Below the pieces are notes generated by a model that saw only the letters and a list, made by a program, of their open reading frames with translations, was not told the origin of the DNA and searched no databases. DNA of 12,719 bases, from the NCBI GenBank assembly GCA_002385475.1, contig DGDO01000012.1, positions 1 through 12,719 of the forward strand, read 5' to 3'. This stretch comes from Candidatus Sordicultor fermentans. GTDB taxonomy: Bacteria > Atribacterota > Atribacteria > Atribacterales > Caldatribacteriaceae. Positions 1 to 7,155 of this stretch are shown here, in pieces (positions within the stretch are counted from its first letter, which is position 1; each line of letters starts with the position of its first letter). The translations under genes were made by a program, and so were the position numbers.

Positions 1-1
1 A

Positions 2-156
2 AAAATTACTACAAACTTGGAATTCAGCAAGTGGAATAAAATATTTTATGATGAGAAAATAACAGCCGACATCATTGACATGTAATTCACCACAGTCATT
101 TATTGGTCTTTTCCGGACCAAGTTACCTTTTACCTCATTCTACTATGAACTGTTAA
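2..156 (+). pseudogene. istB: IS21-type istB helper ATPase, C-terminal remnant, frameshifted
   Basis: The first frame reads ITTNLEFSKWNKIFYDEKI and then IDM before a TAA at 83-85. Shifting one base at 82 restores VIHHSHLLVFSGPSYLL and a stop at 154-156. Together these match the conserved end of IstB: TTNL-F-W--IF-D, then ID(R)--HHSH---F-G-SY. IstB is the AAA+ ATPase that helps the IS21 transposase select targets. One missing base after ATG (80-82) explains the break. The 5' part lies outside the window, so it cannot be said whether the rest of the element survives. The call rests on the recognisable IstB C-terminal motif; no IS21 end was identified. Confidence 0.8.
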
Positions 157-441
157 TTCTGGAATTAAAGGTGCTGCAAAAATTAACTTCCGAAACGCTG
201 CAAATTCATATTGCCAAACACAGAATTATGGCGATAGCATCTAGAGGGGAGTTTAAAATGATTTTTTTTATGGTTTACAGTTAATATAACGATGCTTGAG
301 ATCAAGATTGAGTATTATGATTTCCGGGCTCTTAATTTGAAGGCATCTGCGAAAAGATGATGGATATTGTAGTTAAAACCGGAAAATATAAAATAACCGG
401 GGCAAAAACATTACTCTTACCATAAAAGCCCTCTGATTGAG
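157..441. other. Non-coding stretch between IS21 remnant and the sugar permease gene
   Basis: No convincing gene is visible. A 69-codon open frame starting at 75 overlaps the istB remnant out of frame and has no ribosome site or family resemblance. An 8-base direct repeat, GCTGCAAA, occurs at 173-180 and 197-204, 24 bases apart. IS21 elements often carry short repeats near their ends, so this could be the old IS end, but that is a guess. I found no clear terminator for the leftward sugar operon ending at 442. Confidence 0.4.
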
Positions 442-1296
442 CTATATTCCAGATAAAGAGCCTGCTAAGAGCCCTCTCATAAAGTAGCGACCCAGGAAAA
501 TATACAATAAAAGAGGAGGAACTGCAGTGATAAGAGCTCCTGCCATCTGGATATTCCACTCTACAAAATATGAACCAGCGAGGTTGTTGAGAGCAACGGT
601 TATAGGCTGGATACTTGGCTTTTGTGCCACTACCAGTCCAAAGAGGAAGTCATTCCATATAGAGGTAAATTGCCAGATCATAACTACAGCAAAGCCAGGC
701 ATAGATATTGGTAGCATTATATCTTTATAAATCCTCAGGAAACCACCTCCATCAATTTTTGCTGCTTCTAATAGTTCAGTAGGAACTGTGGAGTAATAGT
801 TTCTGAATATTAATGTAGTTATAGGTATTCCATAGACACAGTGAATAAAAATCAGGCCCGGGATAGAGCCATACAACCCTATTTTCTGTAAAACTACTAC
901 CATAGGAATTAAAACGCTCTGATAAGGAATGAACATGCCAAATATAATGAGGGCTAACACAGTGTTAGAAAATTTAAATTTCCACTTAGAGAAGACATAA
1001 CCATTCATAGAGCCTAAAAGGGAAGATATCAACGTGGCAGGAATAACCAGATATATACTGTTCATAAAGTTTTTAGATAGACCGGTTACCCCTTTTGATG
1101 TATCGCCCCTCCAGGCAATTTTAAAACTGTCCAGGCTTATGTTTTGAGGAAGCTTCCACATATCTTTCAGGCTCACTTCAGCAAAACTTTTAAAGCTGGT
1201 TGCCAGAAGCACGTATACAGGTAAAAGGTAAAATATGGCGAACAATATTAAAACCAGGTATAAAATAATTCTACTTGATTTATGGACCGTTCGTAT
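442..1296 (-). CDS. Sugar ABC transporter permease, MalG/UgpE type (CUT1)
   Basis: Inner-membrane subunit of a carbohydrate uptake ABC transporter; it pairs with the permease encoded just upstream. The EAA loop that contacts the ATPase is clear: EAAKIDGGGFLRIYKDIMLP (about residues 177-196). The C-terminus RYFMRGLLAGSLSG is typical of the family, and about six hydrophobic segments are visible. The first ATG/GTG/TTG-type start is a TTG at 1245, but it falls inside the first membrane segment and has no ribosome site. The frame stays open upstream to an ATA at 1296-1294, which gives 284 residues, the usual length. That ATA lies 8 bases after a strong GGGAGGG (1311-1305) and directly after the stop of the preceding gene. 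I therefore place the start at ATA; a base error in a real ATG is the alternative. Last gene of the operon. Confidence 0.92.
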   Translation of the reverse strand: MRTVHKSSRIILYLVLILFAIFYLLPVYVLLATSFKSFAEVSLKDMWKLPQNISLDSFKIAWRGDTSKGVTGLSKNFMNSIYLVIPATLISSLLGSMNGYVFSKWKFKFSNTVLALIIFGMFIPYQSVLIPMVVVLQKIGLYGSIPGLIFIHCVYGIPITTLIFRNYYSTVPTELLEAAKIDGGGFLRIYKDIMLPISMPGFAVVMIWQFTSIWNDFLFGLVVAQKPSIQPITVALNNLAGSYFVEWNIQMAGALITAVPPLLLYIFLGRYFMRGLLAGSLSGI

Positions 1297-1297
1297 T

Positions 1298-2191
1298 TTA
1301 GCTTCCCTCCCTTAAACCGTGTCTCAGATAGGGTATGATAAGGATAGCTACAAAAATTAGTAGAATAGTGGCGATAGCTGCACCTTGAGCGAAGAAATTA
1401 CCTCTAAACGTAGTATCGTACATAAATAGAGCCGGGACATCGCAGGAAAATCCAATTCCCGCTCCTGTCATGGCTACTACTAAGTCAAATATCTTTAGGG
1501 AAATATGGGTGAGAATAATAACTGCTCCTAAAGTAATAGGTTGTAACAGTGGTAAAATGATGTATCTATATACCTGCCAGTTACTGGCTCCGTCTACCTG
1601 AGCTGCTTCAGATAATTCCTGAGGTATACCTCTAATACCTGCCAGATACATAGCCATGACATATCCTGACATCTGCCATACTGCAGGGATTACCACCGCT
1701 TTTATTCCCACGTTAGGGTCGGTATACCATCCACTTTTTAAAAATCCCAAACCTATTTTATCTAATAGCATATTGATGCCTAAAGAACCAGTAGTAGCAG
1801 TGCCAGGGTTTAGCATCCATCTCCATACTACTCCGGTCACAATAAAAGATATAGCCATAGGGAAGAGATAGATACTTCTGAAGACGTTCTCAAATCGAAC
1901 TTTTCTATCCAGTAAGATAGCCAGAAAAAGACCAATAGCGATAGATACTACAAGAAACAAGACAGTAAAGACCAGAATATTTTTAAGGCCTATCTGAAAA
2001 CGAAGGTTGTGAAAGAGGTCGATATAATTTCTGAATCCCACAAAGGTGAAATCGGGAACTACATCTTTCCAGTTGGTTAAAGATATCCATCCCGTCCAAC
2101 CAATAAACCCGTAGACAAAAACAGCAATAAGGATGACAGAGGGCAAAATAAACAAGAAGGTGAGAATCTTTTCTTCCTTTGTTTTTTTCAT
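1298..2191 (-). CDS. Sugar ABC transporter permease, MalF/UgpA type (CUT1)
   Basis: Inner-membrane permease of 297 residues, partner of the MalG-type protein encoded next. The N-terminus is short, charged and cytoplasmic (MKKTKEEK), followed by a hydrophobic segment at about residues 10-32. Further segments lie near 72-94, 108-126, 165-187, 217-240 and 268-289. The EAA motif EAAQVDGASNWQVYRYIILP (about 195-214) is the docking loop for the nucleotide-binding subunit. The ATG at 2191 is preceded by an AAAGGA-rich region. Its stop is separated from the proposed downstream start by one base, and its last codons contain that gene's ribosome site, so the two permeases are probably translationally coupled. 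The substrate is set by the binding protein upstream, most likely a mono- or oligosaccharide. Confidence 0.95.
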   Translation of the reverse strand: MKKTKEEKILTFLFILPSVILIAVFVYGFIGWTGWISLTNWKDVVPDFTFVGFRNYIDLFHNLRFQIGLKNILVFTVLFLVVSIAIGLFLAILLDRKVRFENVFRSIYLFPMAISFIVTGVVWRWMLNPGTATTGSLGINMLLDKIGLGFLKSGWYTDPNVGIKAVVIPAVWQMSGYVMAMYLAGIRGIPQELSEAAQVDGASNWQVYRYIILPLLQPITLGAVIILTHISLKIFDLVVAMTGAGIGFSCDVPALFMYDTTFRGNFFAQGAAIATILLIFVAILIIPYLRHGLREGS

Positions 2192-2210
2192 AACCCTTTT
2201 TCCTTTAAAG

Positions 2211-2247
2211 GCAAAAAAGAAGAGGGGGGAAGCTTCTTCCCCCCTCT
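2211..2247 (-). terminator. Hairpin with T tract between binding protein and permease genes (leaky terminator/attenuator)
   Basis: On the minus strand a perfect 12-bp stem (2247-2236 pairing with 2232-2221, AGAGGGGGGAAG/CTTCCCCCCTCT, 3-base loop) is followed by TCTTTTTTGC (2220-2211). This has the form of an intrinsic terminator. It lies in the gap between the binding protein stop (2261) and the permease start (2191). In ABC operons such hairpins usually let the binding protein be made in excess and protect its mRNA 3' end. Some readthrough is needed because I see no separate promoter for the permeases. Confidence 0.85.
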
Positions 2248-2260
2248 CTCAAAAGCTCTT

Positions 2261-3514
2261 TTACTGAGCTACTCCTGCTCTTTCTGCTACCTGCACCAGG
2301 GCTTTCTGAGTTACTTCTATATCAGGACGAGCTACAAAAAGAGCGATAACATCTTTGAATTCAGTGACCCATCCTTCCGCGGCTGCTGCACCATGCATTA
2401 CACTGGGAACTATAACATCTTTTTCCCAGTCTTCCATAACTGACTTCTGGTAATCGTCAAAGAGGTCTTTATTTATATCGGTTCGGGCGGGAATAGAACC
2501 TTTCTTGAGGTTAAAGGCTTCCTGCCCTTCTTTGGAACCTAAGACTTTCAGGAAGTTGATAACATTGTCTCTATTCTTGCATCCCTTGGGAAGGCCAAAA
2601 CTATCAGATAGAGCATCAAATATCCCGGCAGTTTCGGGAACCGGCACCCATCCAAAATCGGTATATTCTTTGGAGAAGAAATACCCTGCTACCCAATCTC
2701 CCATTATGCTCATTGCGCCTTTCCCGTCTATGATATACTCATAAGCTTCATCCCAGGTGAAGGCAGCATGGTCAGGATTAACATAGGTAACCATTTTCTT
2801 AAACGTTTCTAAAGCTTCGGTAACTCCTGGATCTGACCATTTGGTCTCGCCAGTCCACAAACCGCTGTAGCCTTCTGCTCCTAATTTAGCAATCAGGACT
2901 GTTTCAAATACGTGAGCAGCTTCCCATCCATCTTTTGTTCCCAAAACAAAAGGAATAATCCCCTGTTCCTGCAACTTATCTGCTATTTCAAAGAATTCGT
3001 CAAAAGTTTGAGGCGGATTTAGTCCGTTATCAGCAAAAATTTGTTTGTTATACCAGAGAACATTAGCTTTGTGGATGTTCACCGGCACAGACCAGTAGTC
3101 ACCTTCATAGGAGACTATGTCTAGTATACCCTTGGGCATAACTTCTACCCATCCTTCAGACTCGAAAAGATCGGTTAAAGGCTCCATAAATCCGGTTTTA
3201 ACCCAGGTATCGATTAGCTCTTTTCCAGCATGTACCTGGAAAGTATCAGGTGGATCTCCGCCTAACATCCTGGTTTTCAATACTGCTTTAGCATGGGCTC
3301 CTGCTCCACCAGCTACGGTAGCATTGATGATTTCTACATCGGGATAAAGTCTGTTATAGATATCGAATAGCGCCTGCAGTCCTTCAGCTTCTCCACCTGC
3401 TGTCCACCAGGAAAAGATTTCTATGACGCCTTTTTCCTGGGAGAAAGCAAGGGTTCCTAAAGAGAGAACTAACAACACAGAAAGCAACAAAGATAAACCT
3501 TTAAAACGCTTCAT
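2261..3514 (-). CDS. Sugar-binding protein of a CUT1 ABC transporter (family 1 solute-binding protein)
   Basis: Secreted or periplasmic receptor of 417 residues that delivers sugar to the two permeases downstream. The Sec signal peptide is clear: basic MKRFK, a leucine-rich core, and a likely cut after AFS (about residue 25). There is no lipobox cysteine, so it is not an obvious lipoprotein. The mature start IEIFSWWTAGGEAEGL, then FQVHAGKELIDTW and GAMSIMGDWVAGYF, resemble the glucose/mannose-binding branch (Thermus-type GtsA) of family 1 binding proteins. Sugar specificity is inferred from that resemblance only. AGGGGGG just upstream of ATG 3514 is the ribosome site. No ATPase gene follows the permeases, which suggests an MsmX/MalK-type ATPase encoded elsewhere. 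Confidence 0.95.
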   Translation of the reverse strand: MKRFKGLSLLLSVLLVLSLGTLAFSQEKGVIEIFSWWTAGGEAEGLQALFDIYNRLYPDVEIINATVAGGAGAHAKAVLKTRMLGGDPPDTFQVHAGKELIDTWVKTGFMEPLTDLFESEGWVEVMPKGILDIVSYEGDYWSVPVNIHKANVLWYNKQIFADNGLNPPQTFDEFFEIADKLQEQGIIPFVLGTKDGWEAAHVFETVLIAKLGAEGYSGLWTGETKWSDPGVTEALETFKKMVTYVNPDHAAFTWDEAYEYIIDGKGAMSIMGDWVAGYFFSKEYTDFGWVPVPETAGIFDALSDSFGLPKGCKNRDNVINFLKVLGSKEGQEAFNLKKGSIPARTDINKDLFDDYQKSVMEDWEKDVIVPSVMHGAAAAEGWVTEFKDVIALFVARPDIEVTQKALVQVAERAGVAQ

Positions 3515-3549
3515 TTTTGTACCCCCCTTAAATTGTTATTCCACATAAA

Positions 3550-3577
3550 ATTATATCATTTCTATAAACCAGGTCAA
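3550..3577 (-). promoter_or_regulatory. Sigma-70-type promoter of the sugar transporter operon
   Basis: On the minus strand TTGACC (3577-3572) is followed after 16 bases by a perfect TATAAT (3555-3550), about 36 bases before the ATG at 3514. The match and position make it the likely promoter for all three sugar transporter genes. No clear operator palindrome was seen around it. Confidence 0.8.
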
Positions 3578-3681
3578 GCTTTGCCCGGCTCTATAATAAA
3601 GTGGGTGGAAAAAACATCTAAAAGGAAGTATGGTGGCAAAGACCAGGGGAGAAGTTAGAAAAGAAAGGAGGCCTTACCACC

Positions 3682-3903
3682 ATGGCCAGAGGGAAGATTG
3701 GTATCACAATTTTATTGAGGGTTAAAGACTTAAAAATAGAATAGCAGTTAAAGCTTCAATTAAAAAGGAGAAAAGGGAAATGCCCGCTCTCCGGATCGGT
3801 AAAACTCTATAAACATACACAGAAAGAGGGAAGTTCTCCATACCTCGCAGAGGAAAGAGAGTTAATAAGAGATGTAAGAATTATCCCTTTTGGGGTATAC
3901 TAA
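3682..3903 (+). pseudogene. Possible decayed small gene with an internal TAG, family not recognised
   Basis: This covers most of the 410-base gap between the divergent sugar operon and the NagB-like gene. A ribosome-like AAAGGAGG (3665-3672) precedes ATG 3682. The frame runs 20 codons (MARGKIGITILLRVKDLKIE), meets TAG at 3742-3744, then stays open for 52 more codons to TAA 3901-3903. The second part includes KGKCPLSGSVKLYKHTQKEG, which vaguely recalls the CPxCGS...LYKHG zinc ribbon at the start of some transposases, with the second cysteine changed to serine. The similarity is too weak to name a family. An alternative is non-coding leader DNA for the downstream gene. Confidence is low. Confidence 0.3.
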
Positions 3904-3924
3904 AAGAAAAAAGGAGGTTTTAAA

Positions 3925-4845
3925 ATGAATTCTTTTCAGTATAATCTGGCCCGATTTATATCTTTTCAAGATAAGGCAGAGTGTGAGAGGATACGTCAGA
4001 TTAAAAAAGAAGATATTACCAACCATCCCAATCCTGATTTCAAAATTCAGGTCATTGAAGAAAGAGACGATTTCTACTTTCAATTTGCTATGGATATCTT
4101 CACTCGAATAGTGGAAGCTCGAGAGAAAAAAGAAAGTCTGGTTCTTATCCTTCCCGTAGGCCCAGTCCCTCAGTACTCATTGGTAGCAAAAATGGTCAAT
4201 CAATTTCACATTCCCTTAGACCATCTCCACATTTTCAATATGGACGAATACGCCGACGAAGAAGGAAATACCGCTCCTCCATCATGGCCTGGTTCCTTCC
4301 AGAAAGCTATGTGGGACAACTTTTTCAGCTTGATTGACCCCCCTCTTCGCCCTCTGGAGAAAAACATTCATTTTCCCACCAAAGAAGTTCTTCCCGATTA
4401 TGCCAAAATGATTGAAGATTTGGGAGGGGCAGATTGCTGCTACGGAGGAGTGGGTTGGTGCGGGCATATCGCCTTCTGGGAAGCTCATCTGGGGTTTGAG
4501 TTTGGCGATGACCTCCAGGCTTTCCAAGAAGCAGGGCCGCGATTAGTAGAACTTCATCCTATGACCATTATGCAAAATGCTCTACATTCTTTCAGTGGAG
4601 ATTGGTCATGGGTTCCTCCATTTGCCAACACTATCGGACCAGCTCAAATTGTGGGAGCTAAATACCGAAGCTTCTGGTTAGACGGATACTTAGGGGGTGG
4701 AGTAAGCTGGCAAAGGTTTATTGCTCGTTTGGCAGCACATGGACGAGTGAACACTTTAGTTCCTGCTTCTATCTTGCAGAATTTCCCTGGAACTTATACG
4801 CTATTGGGGGGAGTAGCAGATAATGTAGAGATTAAAATGGCTTAA
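3925..4845 (+). CDS. NagB-like aminosugar-phosphate isomerase/deaminase family protein with altered active site
   Basis: Cytoplasmic protein of 306 residues in the glucosamine-6-phosphate deaminase/6-phosphogluconolactonase fold. NagB converts glucosamine-6-phosphate to fructose-6-phosphate and ammonia. Visible landmarks are HIFNMDEY (102-109, with the acidic D107), MWDNFFSLID (129-138) and GGVGWCGHIAFWE (174-186). In NagB the last motif is GxGxDGHIAFNE, so the catalytic His (H181) and Glu (E186) positions are kept, the Asp is Cys179, and the Asn is Trp185. It is also about 40 residues longer than NagB, mainly through an N-terminal extension. The exact substrate is therefore uncertain. AAGGAGG (3911-3917) fixes the ATG start; TATACT (3896-3901) is a possible -10 with no good -35. 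It is divergent from the sugar importer, which suggests a role in sugar use. Confidence 0.85.
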   Translation: MNSFQYNLARFISFQDKAECERIRQIKKEDITNHPNPDFKIQVIEERDDFYFQFAMDIFTRIVEAREKKESLVLILPVGPVPQYSLVAKMVNQFHIPLDHLHIFNMDEYADEEGNTAPPSWPGSFQKAMWDNFFSLIDPPLRPLEKNIHFPTKEVLPDYAKMIEDLGGADCCYGGVGWCGHIAFWEAHLGFEFGDDLQAFQEAGPRLVELHPMTIMQNALHSFSGDWSWVPPFANTIGPAQIVGAKYRSFWLDGYLGGGVSWQRFIARLAAHGRVNTLVPASILQNFPGTYTLLGGVADNVEIKMA

Positions 4846-4869
4846 AACTCTTTTCTCTGCGGAGAGTTT
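4845..4869 (+). terminator. Weak hairpin after the NagB-like gene
   Basis: AAACTCT (4845-4851) can pair with AGAGTTT (4863-4869) around an 11-base loop, beginning at the stop codon of the NagB-like gene. There is no good T tract after it, so termination would be partial. A new strong promoter starts just downstream, which fits a transcription-unit boundary here. Confidence 0.35.
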
Positions 4870-4879
4870 GCTTATCCAA

Positions 4880-4908
4880 TTGACAGTAAATAATCCATTA
4901 TTTAATAT
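4880..4908 (+). promoter_or_regulatory. Strong sigma-70-type promoter of the amino-acid ABC transporter operon
   Basis: A perfect TTGACA (4880-4885), a 17-base spacer and TAATAT (4903-4908) lie about 32 bases before the ATG at 4941. The surrounding DNA is AT-rich. It should drive the binding protein and the three transporter genes after it. No operator-like palindrome stands out. Confidence 0.85.
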
Positions 4909-4940
4909 TAGAAAGAATAAATCTTTAAGGGAGGATGAAA

Positions 4941-5699
4941 ATGAAAAAGTACGGAGTAATTCTATTGGCTCTACTCGTTTTAATGTTAGGAGTAGTTAAT
5001 GGAGGGTGGGCAGAGGAGAAAAAAACTTACATAGTGGGGATTGACGGTGATTACTATCCTTTTAGTTACATCGACAAAGATGGAAGTCCGGCAGGGTTTG
5101 ATGTAGAGTCCATTCAATGGATTGCCCAAGAGATGGGGTTTGAAGTAAAGATTGTTCCTATAGCCTGGGATGGGATAGTCCCCAGCCTGCTCGCTAAAAA
5201 AATCGATATGATATACTCAGGTATGACAGTTACTGAAGAGCGCAAAGAGAAGGTAGATTTTACCGATGTGTATTGGGTGGTGAACCAGGCAGTGGCCACC
5301 AAAGAAGAAGCCAGCTGGACTCTCGAGGATTTTCTGGCTGGAAAATGCAGTATAGGTACGCAAAGAGGCTGTTCAGCAGCTATGTGGATAGAAGATAATT
5401 TAGTAAAACCGGGAATCCTCCCCGAAAACAAACTTAAACTCTATGACAACTTCCCCTTAGCAGCGAACGACCTCCTCAACGGCCGGGTAGAAACAATAAT
5501 CATGGATGAACCGATAATAGATAAAGCTATCGAGGGAAAACCATTGAAGAAAATTGGAGTTATTTCCACAGGAGAAGAATACGCTATCGCAGTGAGAAAA
5601 GAAGATACTGAGCTTAAAGCTCTGCTTAACGAAGGATTGAAAAGATTGATGAGTTCCCCCTACTGGGAAGAACTGATTGAAAAATACGAGATGAAGTAA
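4941..5699 (+). CDS. Polar amino-acid binding protein (family 3 solute-binding protein)
   Basis: Secreted receptor of an amino-acid ABC importer, 252 residues. It has a Sec signal peptide (MKKYG, hydrophobic core, cut near GGWA/EE at about residue 24) and no lipobox cysteine. Family marks are YIVGIDGDYYPFSYID, then GFDVE, then SGMTVTEERKEKVDFTD. The Arg in TEER fits the residue that binds the ligand carboxylate in HisJ/LAO-type proteins. Near the end, VETIIMDEPI holds the acidic residue expected to bind the amino group. An earlier ATG at 4935 touches the AAGGGAGG ribosome site (4927-4934) with no spacing, so ATG 4941, six bases away, is the better start. The exact amino acid is not readable from sequence. 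Possible substrates include polar, basic or acidic amino acids. Confidence 0.95.
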   Translation: MKKYGVILLALLVLMLGVVNGGWAEEKKTYIVGIDGDYYPFSYIDKDGSPAGFDVESIQWIAQEMGFEVKIVPIAWDGIVPSLLAKKIDMIYSGMTVTEERKEKVDFTDVYWVVNQAVATKEEASWTLEDFLAGKCSIGTQRGCSAAMWIEDNLVKPGILPENKLKLYDNFPLAANDLLNGRVETIIMDEPIIDKAIEGKPLKKIGVISTGEEYAIAVRKEDTELKALLNEGLKRLMSSPYWEELIEKYEMK

Positions 5700-5710
5700 A
5701 AAGGAGAAAA

Positions 5711-6391
5711 GTGGAGGGCCTCTCTGCTGTTTTAGAATCTCTACCTTACATTTTATCTGGAATACCGGTAACTTTAGGACTTGTGGCTCTGTCTCTGGCT
5801 CTGGGGTTTACCTTAGGAGTACCAATGGCCGTAGCCACGGTCTATGGAAATCGGGTAATGGCAAAAATAATCCAGGTATTTGTTTTTGTGATGAGAGGCC
5901 TGCCCAATTTAGTGCTTCTCTTTCTTTTTTATTTTGGCATCTTTCCCCTTTTAGGGTGGAATCTATCACCCTTTGTAATCGGAGTTATAACTCTGGGCTT
6001 GCGAAGTGCTGCGTATCAGACGGAAATTTTCCGAGGAGCCATTCTCTCTCTGGAAGAGGGGCAGATGTTAGCTGCTCTATCTGTGGGCATGACCAAGAAC
6101 CAAGCCATCTGGAACATTATTTTACCTCAAGCCCTACGCCTGGCCCTCCCCGGGTGGTCTAACGAGTATCCCATTCTCCTTACCGATTCTTCGGTAACTT
6201 ATGCTATTGGAGTAGCTGAAATTTTAACCCGGGGTAGCCAGATGGTTACCAGAACCTATCAGCCTATGCCTATTTATCTAACCTGTGCTCTAATCTTCAT
6301 CCTCCTCAACTGGGGAGGAATGCAAATCATCCAGTGGGGAGAAAAAAAAGCTTATATCCCTGGATTAGGAAGGAAAATAGAAACTCGATGA
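5711..6391 (+). CDS. Amino-acid ABC transporter permease 1 (HisM/GlnP family)
   Basis: Inner-membrane permease of 226 residues, one half of a probable heterodimer with the second permease encoded two genes downstream. It begins at GTG 5711, 11 bases after the binding protein stop, with AAGGAG (5701-5706) just upstream. The hydrophobic profile suits the five-segment HisM type. The EAA-like docking loop reads [20 protein letters not shown] then ILPQALR (about residues 117-143). [16 protein letters not shown] (61-76) is the usual RGTP-like stretch. Its stop codon overlaps the ATPase start (ATGA), which indicates translational coupling. Confidence 0.95.
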   Translation: MEGLSAVLESLPYILSGIPVTLGLVALSLALGFTLGVPMAVATVYGNRVMAKIIQVFVFVMRGLPNLVLLFLFYFGIFPLLGWNLSPFVIGVITLGLRSAAYQTEIFRGAILSLEEGQMLAALSVGMTKNQAIWNIILPQALRLALPGWSNEYPILLTDSSVTYAIGVAEILTRGSQMVTRTYQPMPIYLTCALIFILLNWGGMQIIQWGEKKAYIPGLGRKIETR

Positions 6392-7155
6392 GTACTACAC
6401 CTGTTTTAGTAGTGGAAAACATCCATAAATCTTTTGGAAAAGTGGAAATTCTCAAAGGAGCCTCTTTTGCTGTAAATAAAGGAGAAACCAAAGTTATCAT
6501 CGGCCCTTCAGGCGCGGGCAAAAGCACCCTCCTTAAATGCATCAATCAGCTCGTCATTCCTGATAGAGGAAGAGTATTTCTCAATGGAGAAGAAGTGCTA
6601 CATTCTCATTCTCAAATCAATCGTTTCCGTCAGAAAATAGGGATGGTCTTCCAGAATTTTTACCTTTTCGACCATATCACCGCTTTAGAAAATGTGGAAA
6701 TTGCTCTTCTTAAAGTCAAAAAAATGAAACGCGCTGAGGCACGAGAAAAAGCTCTGGAGGAACTAAACCGGGTAGGAATGGGGGATAAAGTTCATCTTTA
6801 TCCTGCTGAGCTATCAGGAGGACAGGCACAGAGAGTCTCCATTGCCCGAGCTTTAGCCATGGACCCTGAGGTAATATTATTCGATGAGCCTACCTCTGCT
6901 TTAGATCCGGAATTAACCGGAGAGGTGCTGGAAGTCATGAGAGACTTAGCTAAAGAGGGGATGACCATGGTGGTGGTTACCCATGAGATGGGTTTTGCCT
7001 CCTCAGTTGCTGATGAAGTTCTATTTATGGAGGAAGGGAGATTTTTAGAAAGTGGACCTCCTTCCCAGATTTTTTTCCATCCCCGTGAAGAACGAACCAA
7101 AAAATTCCTCAGCCGGATTTCTGAGCTATATGGAGAGTTAAACAAAAATGGATAG
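6388..7155 (+). CDS. Amino-acid ABC transporter ATP-binding protein (GlnQ/HisP family)
   Basis: Cytoplasmic ATPase that powers the importer, 255 residues, usual length for the family. All motifs are present: Walker [10 protein letters not shown] (39-47), Q-loop Q89, signature LSGGQ (142-146), Walker B VILFDE (162-167), D-loop SALD (170-173) and H-loop H199. A longer reading from 6334 is open but would overlap the upstream permease by 58 bases and adds only non-homologous residues. The ATG at 6388 overlaps the permease stop by 4 bases and places [17 protein letters not shown] at the normal N-terminus. It overlaps the following permease gene by 8 bases. It should serve this importer, and nothing suggests it serves the CUT1 sugar permeases. 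Confidence 0.97.
   Translation: MSTTPVLVVENIHKSFGKVEILKGASFAVNKGETKVIIGPSGAGKSTLLKCINQLVIPDRGRVFLNGEEVLHSHSQINRFRQKIGMVFQNFYLFDHITALENVEIALLKVKKMKRAEAREKALEELNRVGMGDKVHLYPAELSGGQAQRVSIARALAMDPEVILFDEPTSALDPELTGEVLEVMRDLAKEGMTMVVVTHEMGFASSVADEVLFMEEGRFLESGPPSQIFFHPREERTKKFLSRISELYGELNKNG

Noticed and set aside
75..284. 69-codon open frame on the plus strand
   Set aside because: It overlaps the istB remnant in another frame, starts at a TTG without a ribosome site, and resembles no family.
3630..3683. Inverted repeat ATGGTGG / CCACCAT around the second ATG in the gap
   Set aside because: Only 7 bp with a 40-base loop, so it is too weak to call a structure.
3630..3725. Short open frame beginning MVAKTRGEVRKERRPYHHG, recalling the RPYHHG start of TetR regulators
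   Set aside because: It ends after 31 codons with no helix-turn-helix, and a second frame with a better ribosome site overlaps it. Likely chance similarity.
6334..6387. Extended N-terminus for the GlnQ-type ATPase
   Set aside because: The extra residues lie inside the upstream permease in another frame and are not part of the ATPase family. The ATGA overlap at 6388 is the normal start.
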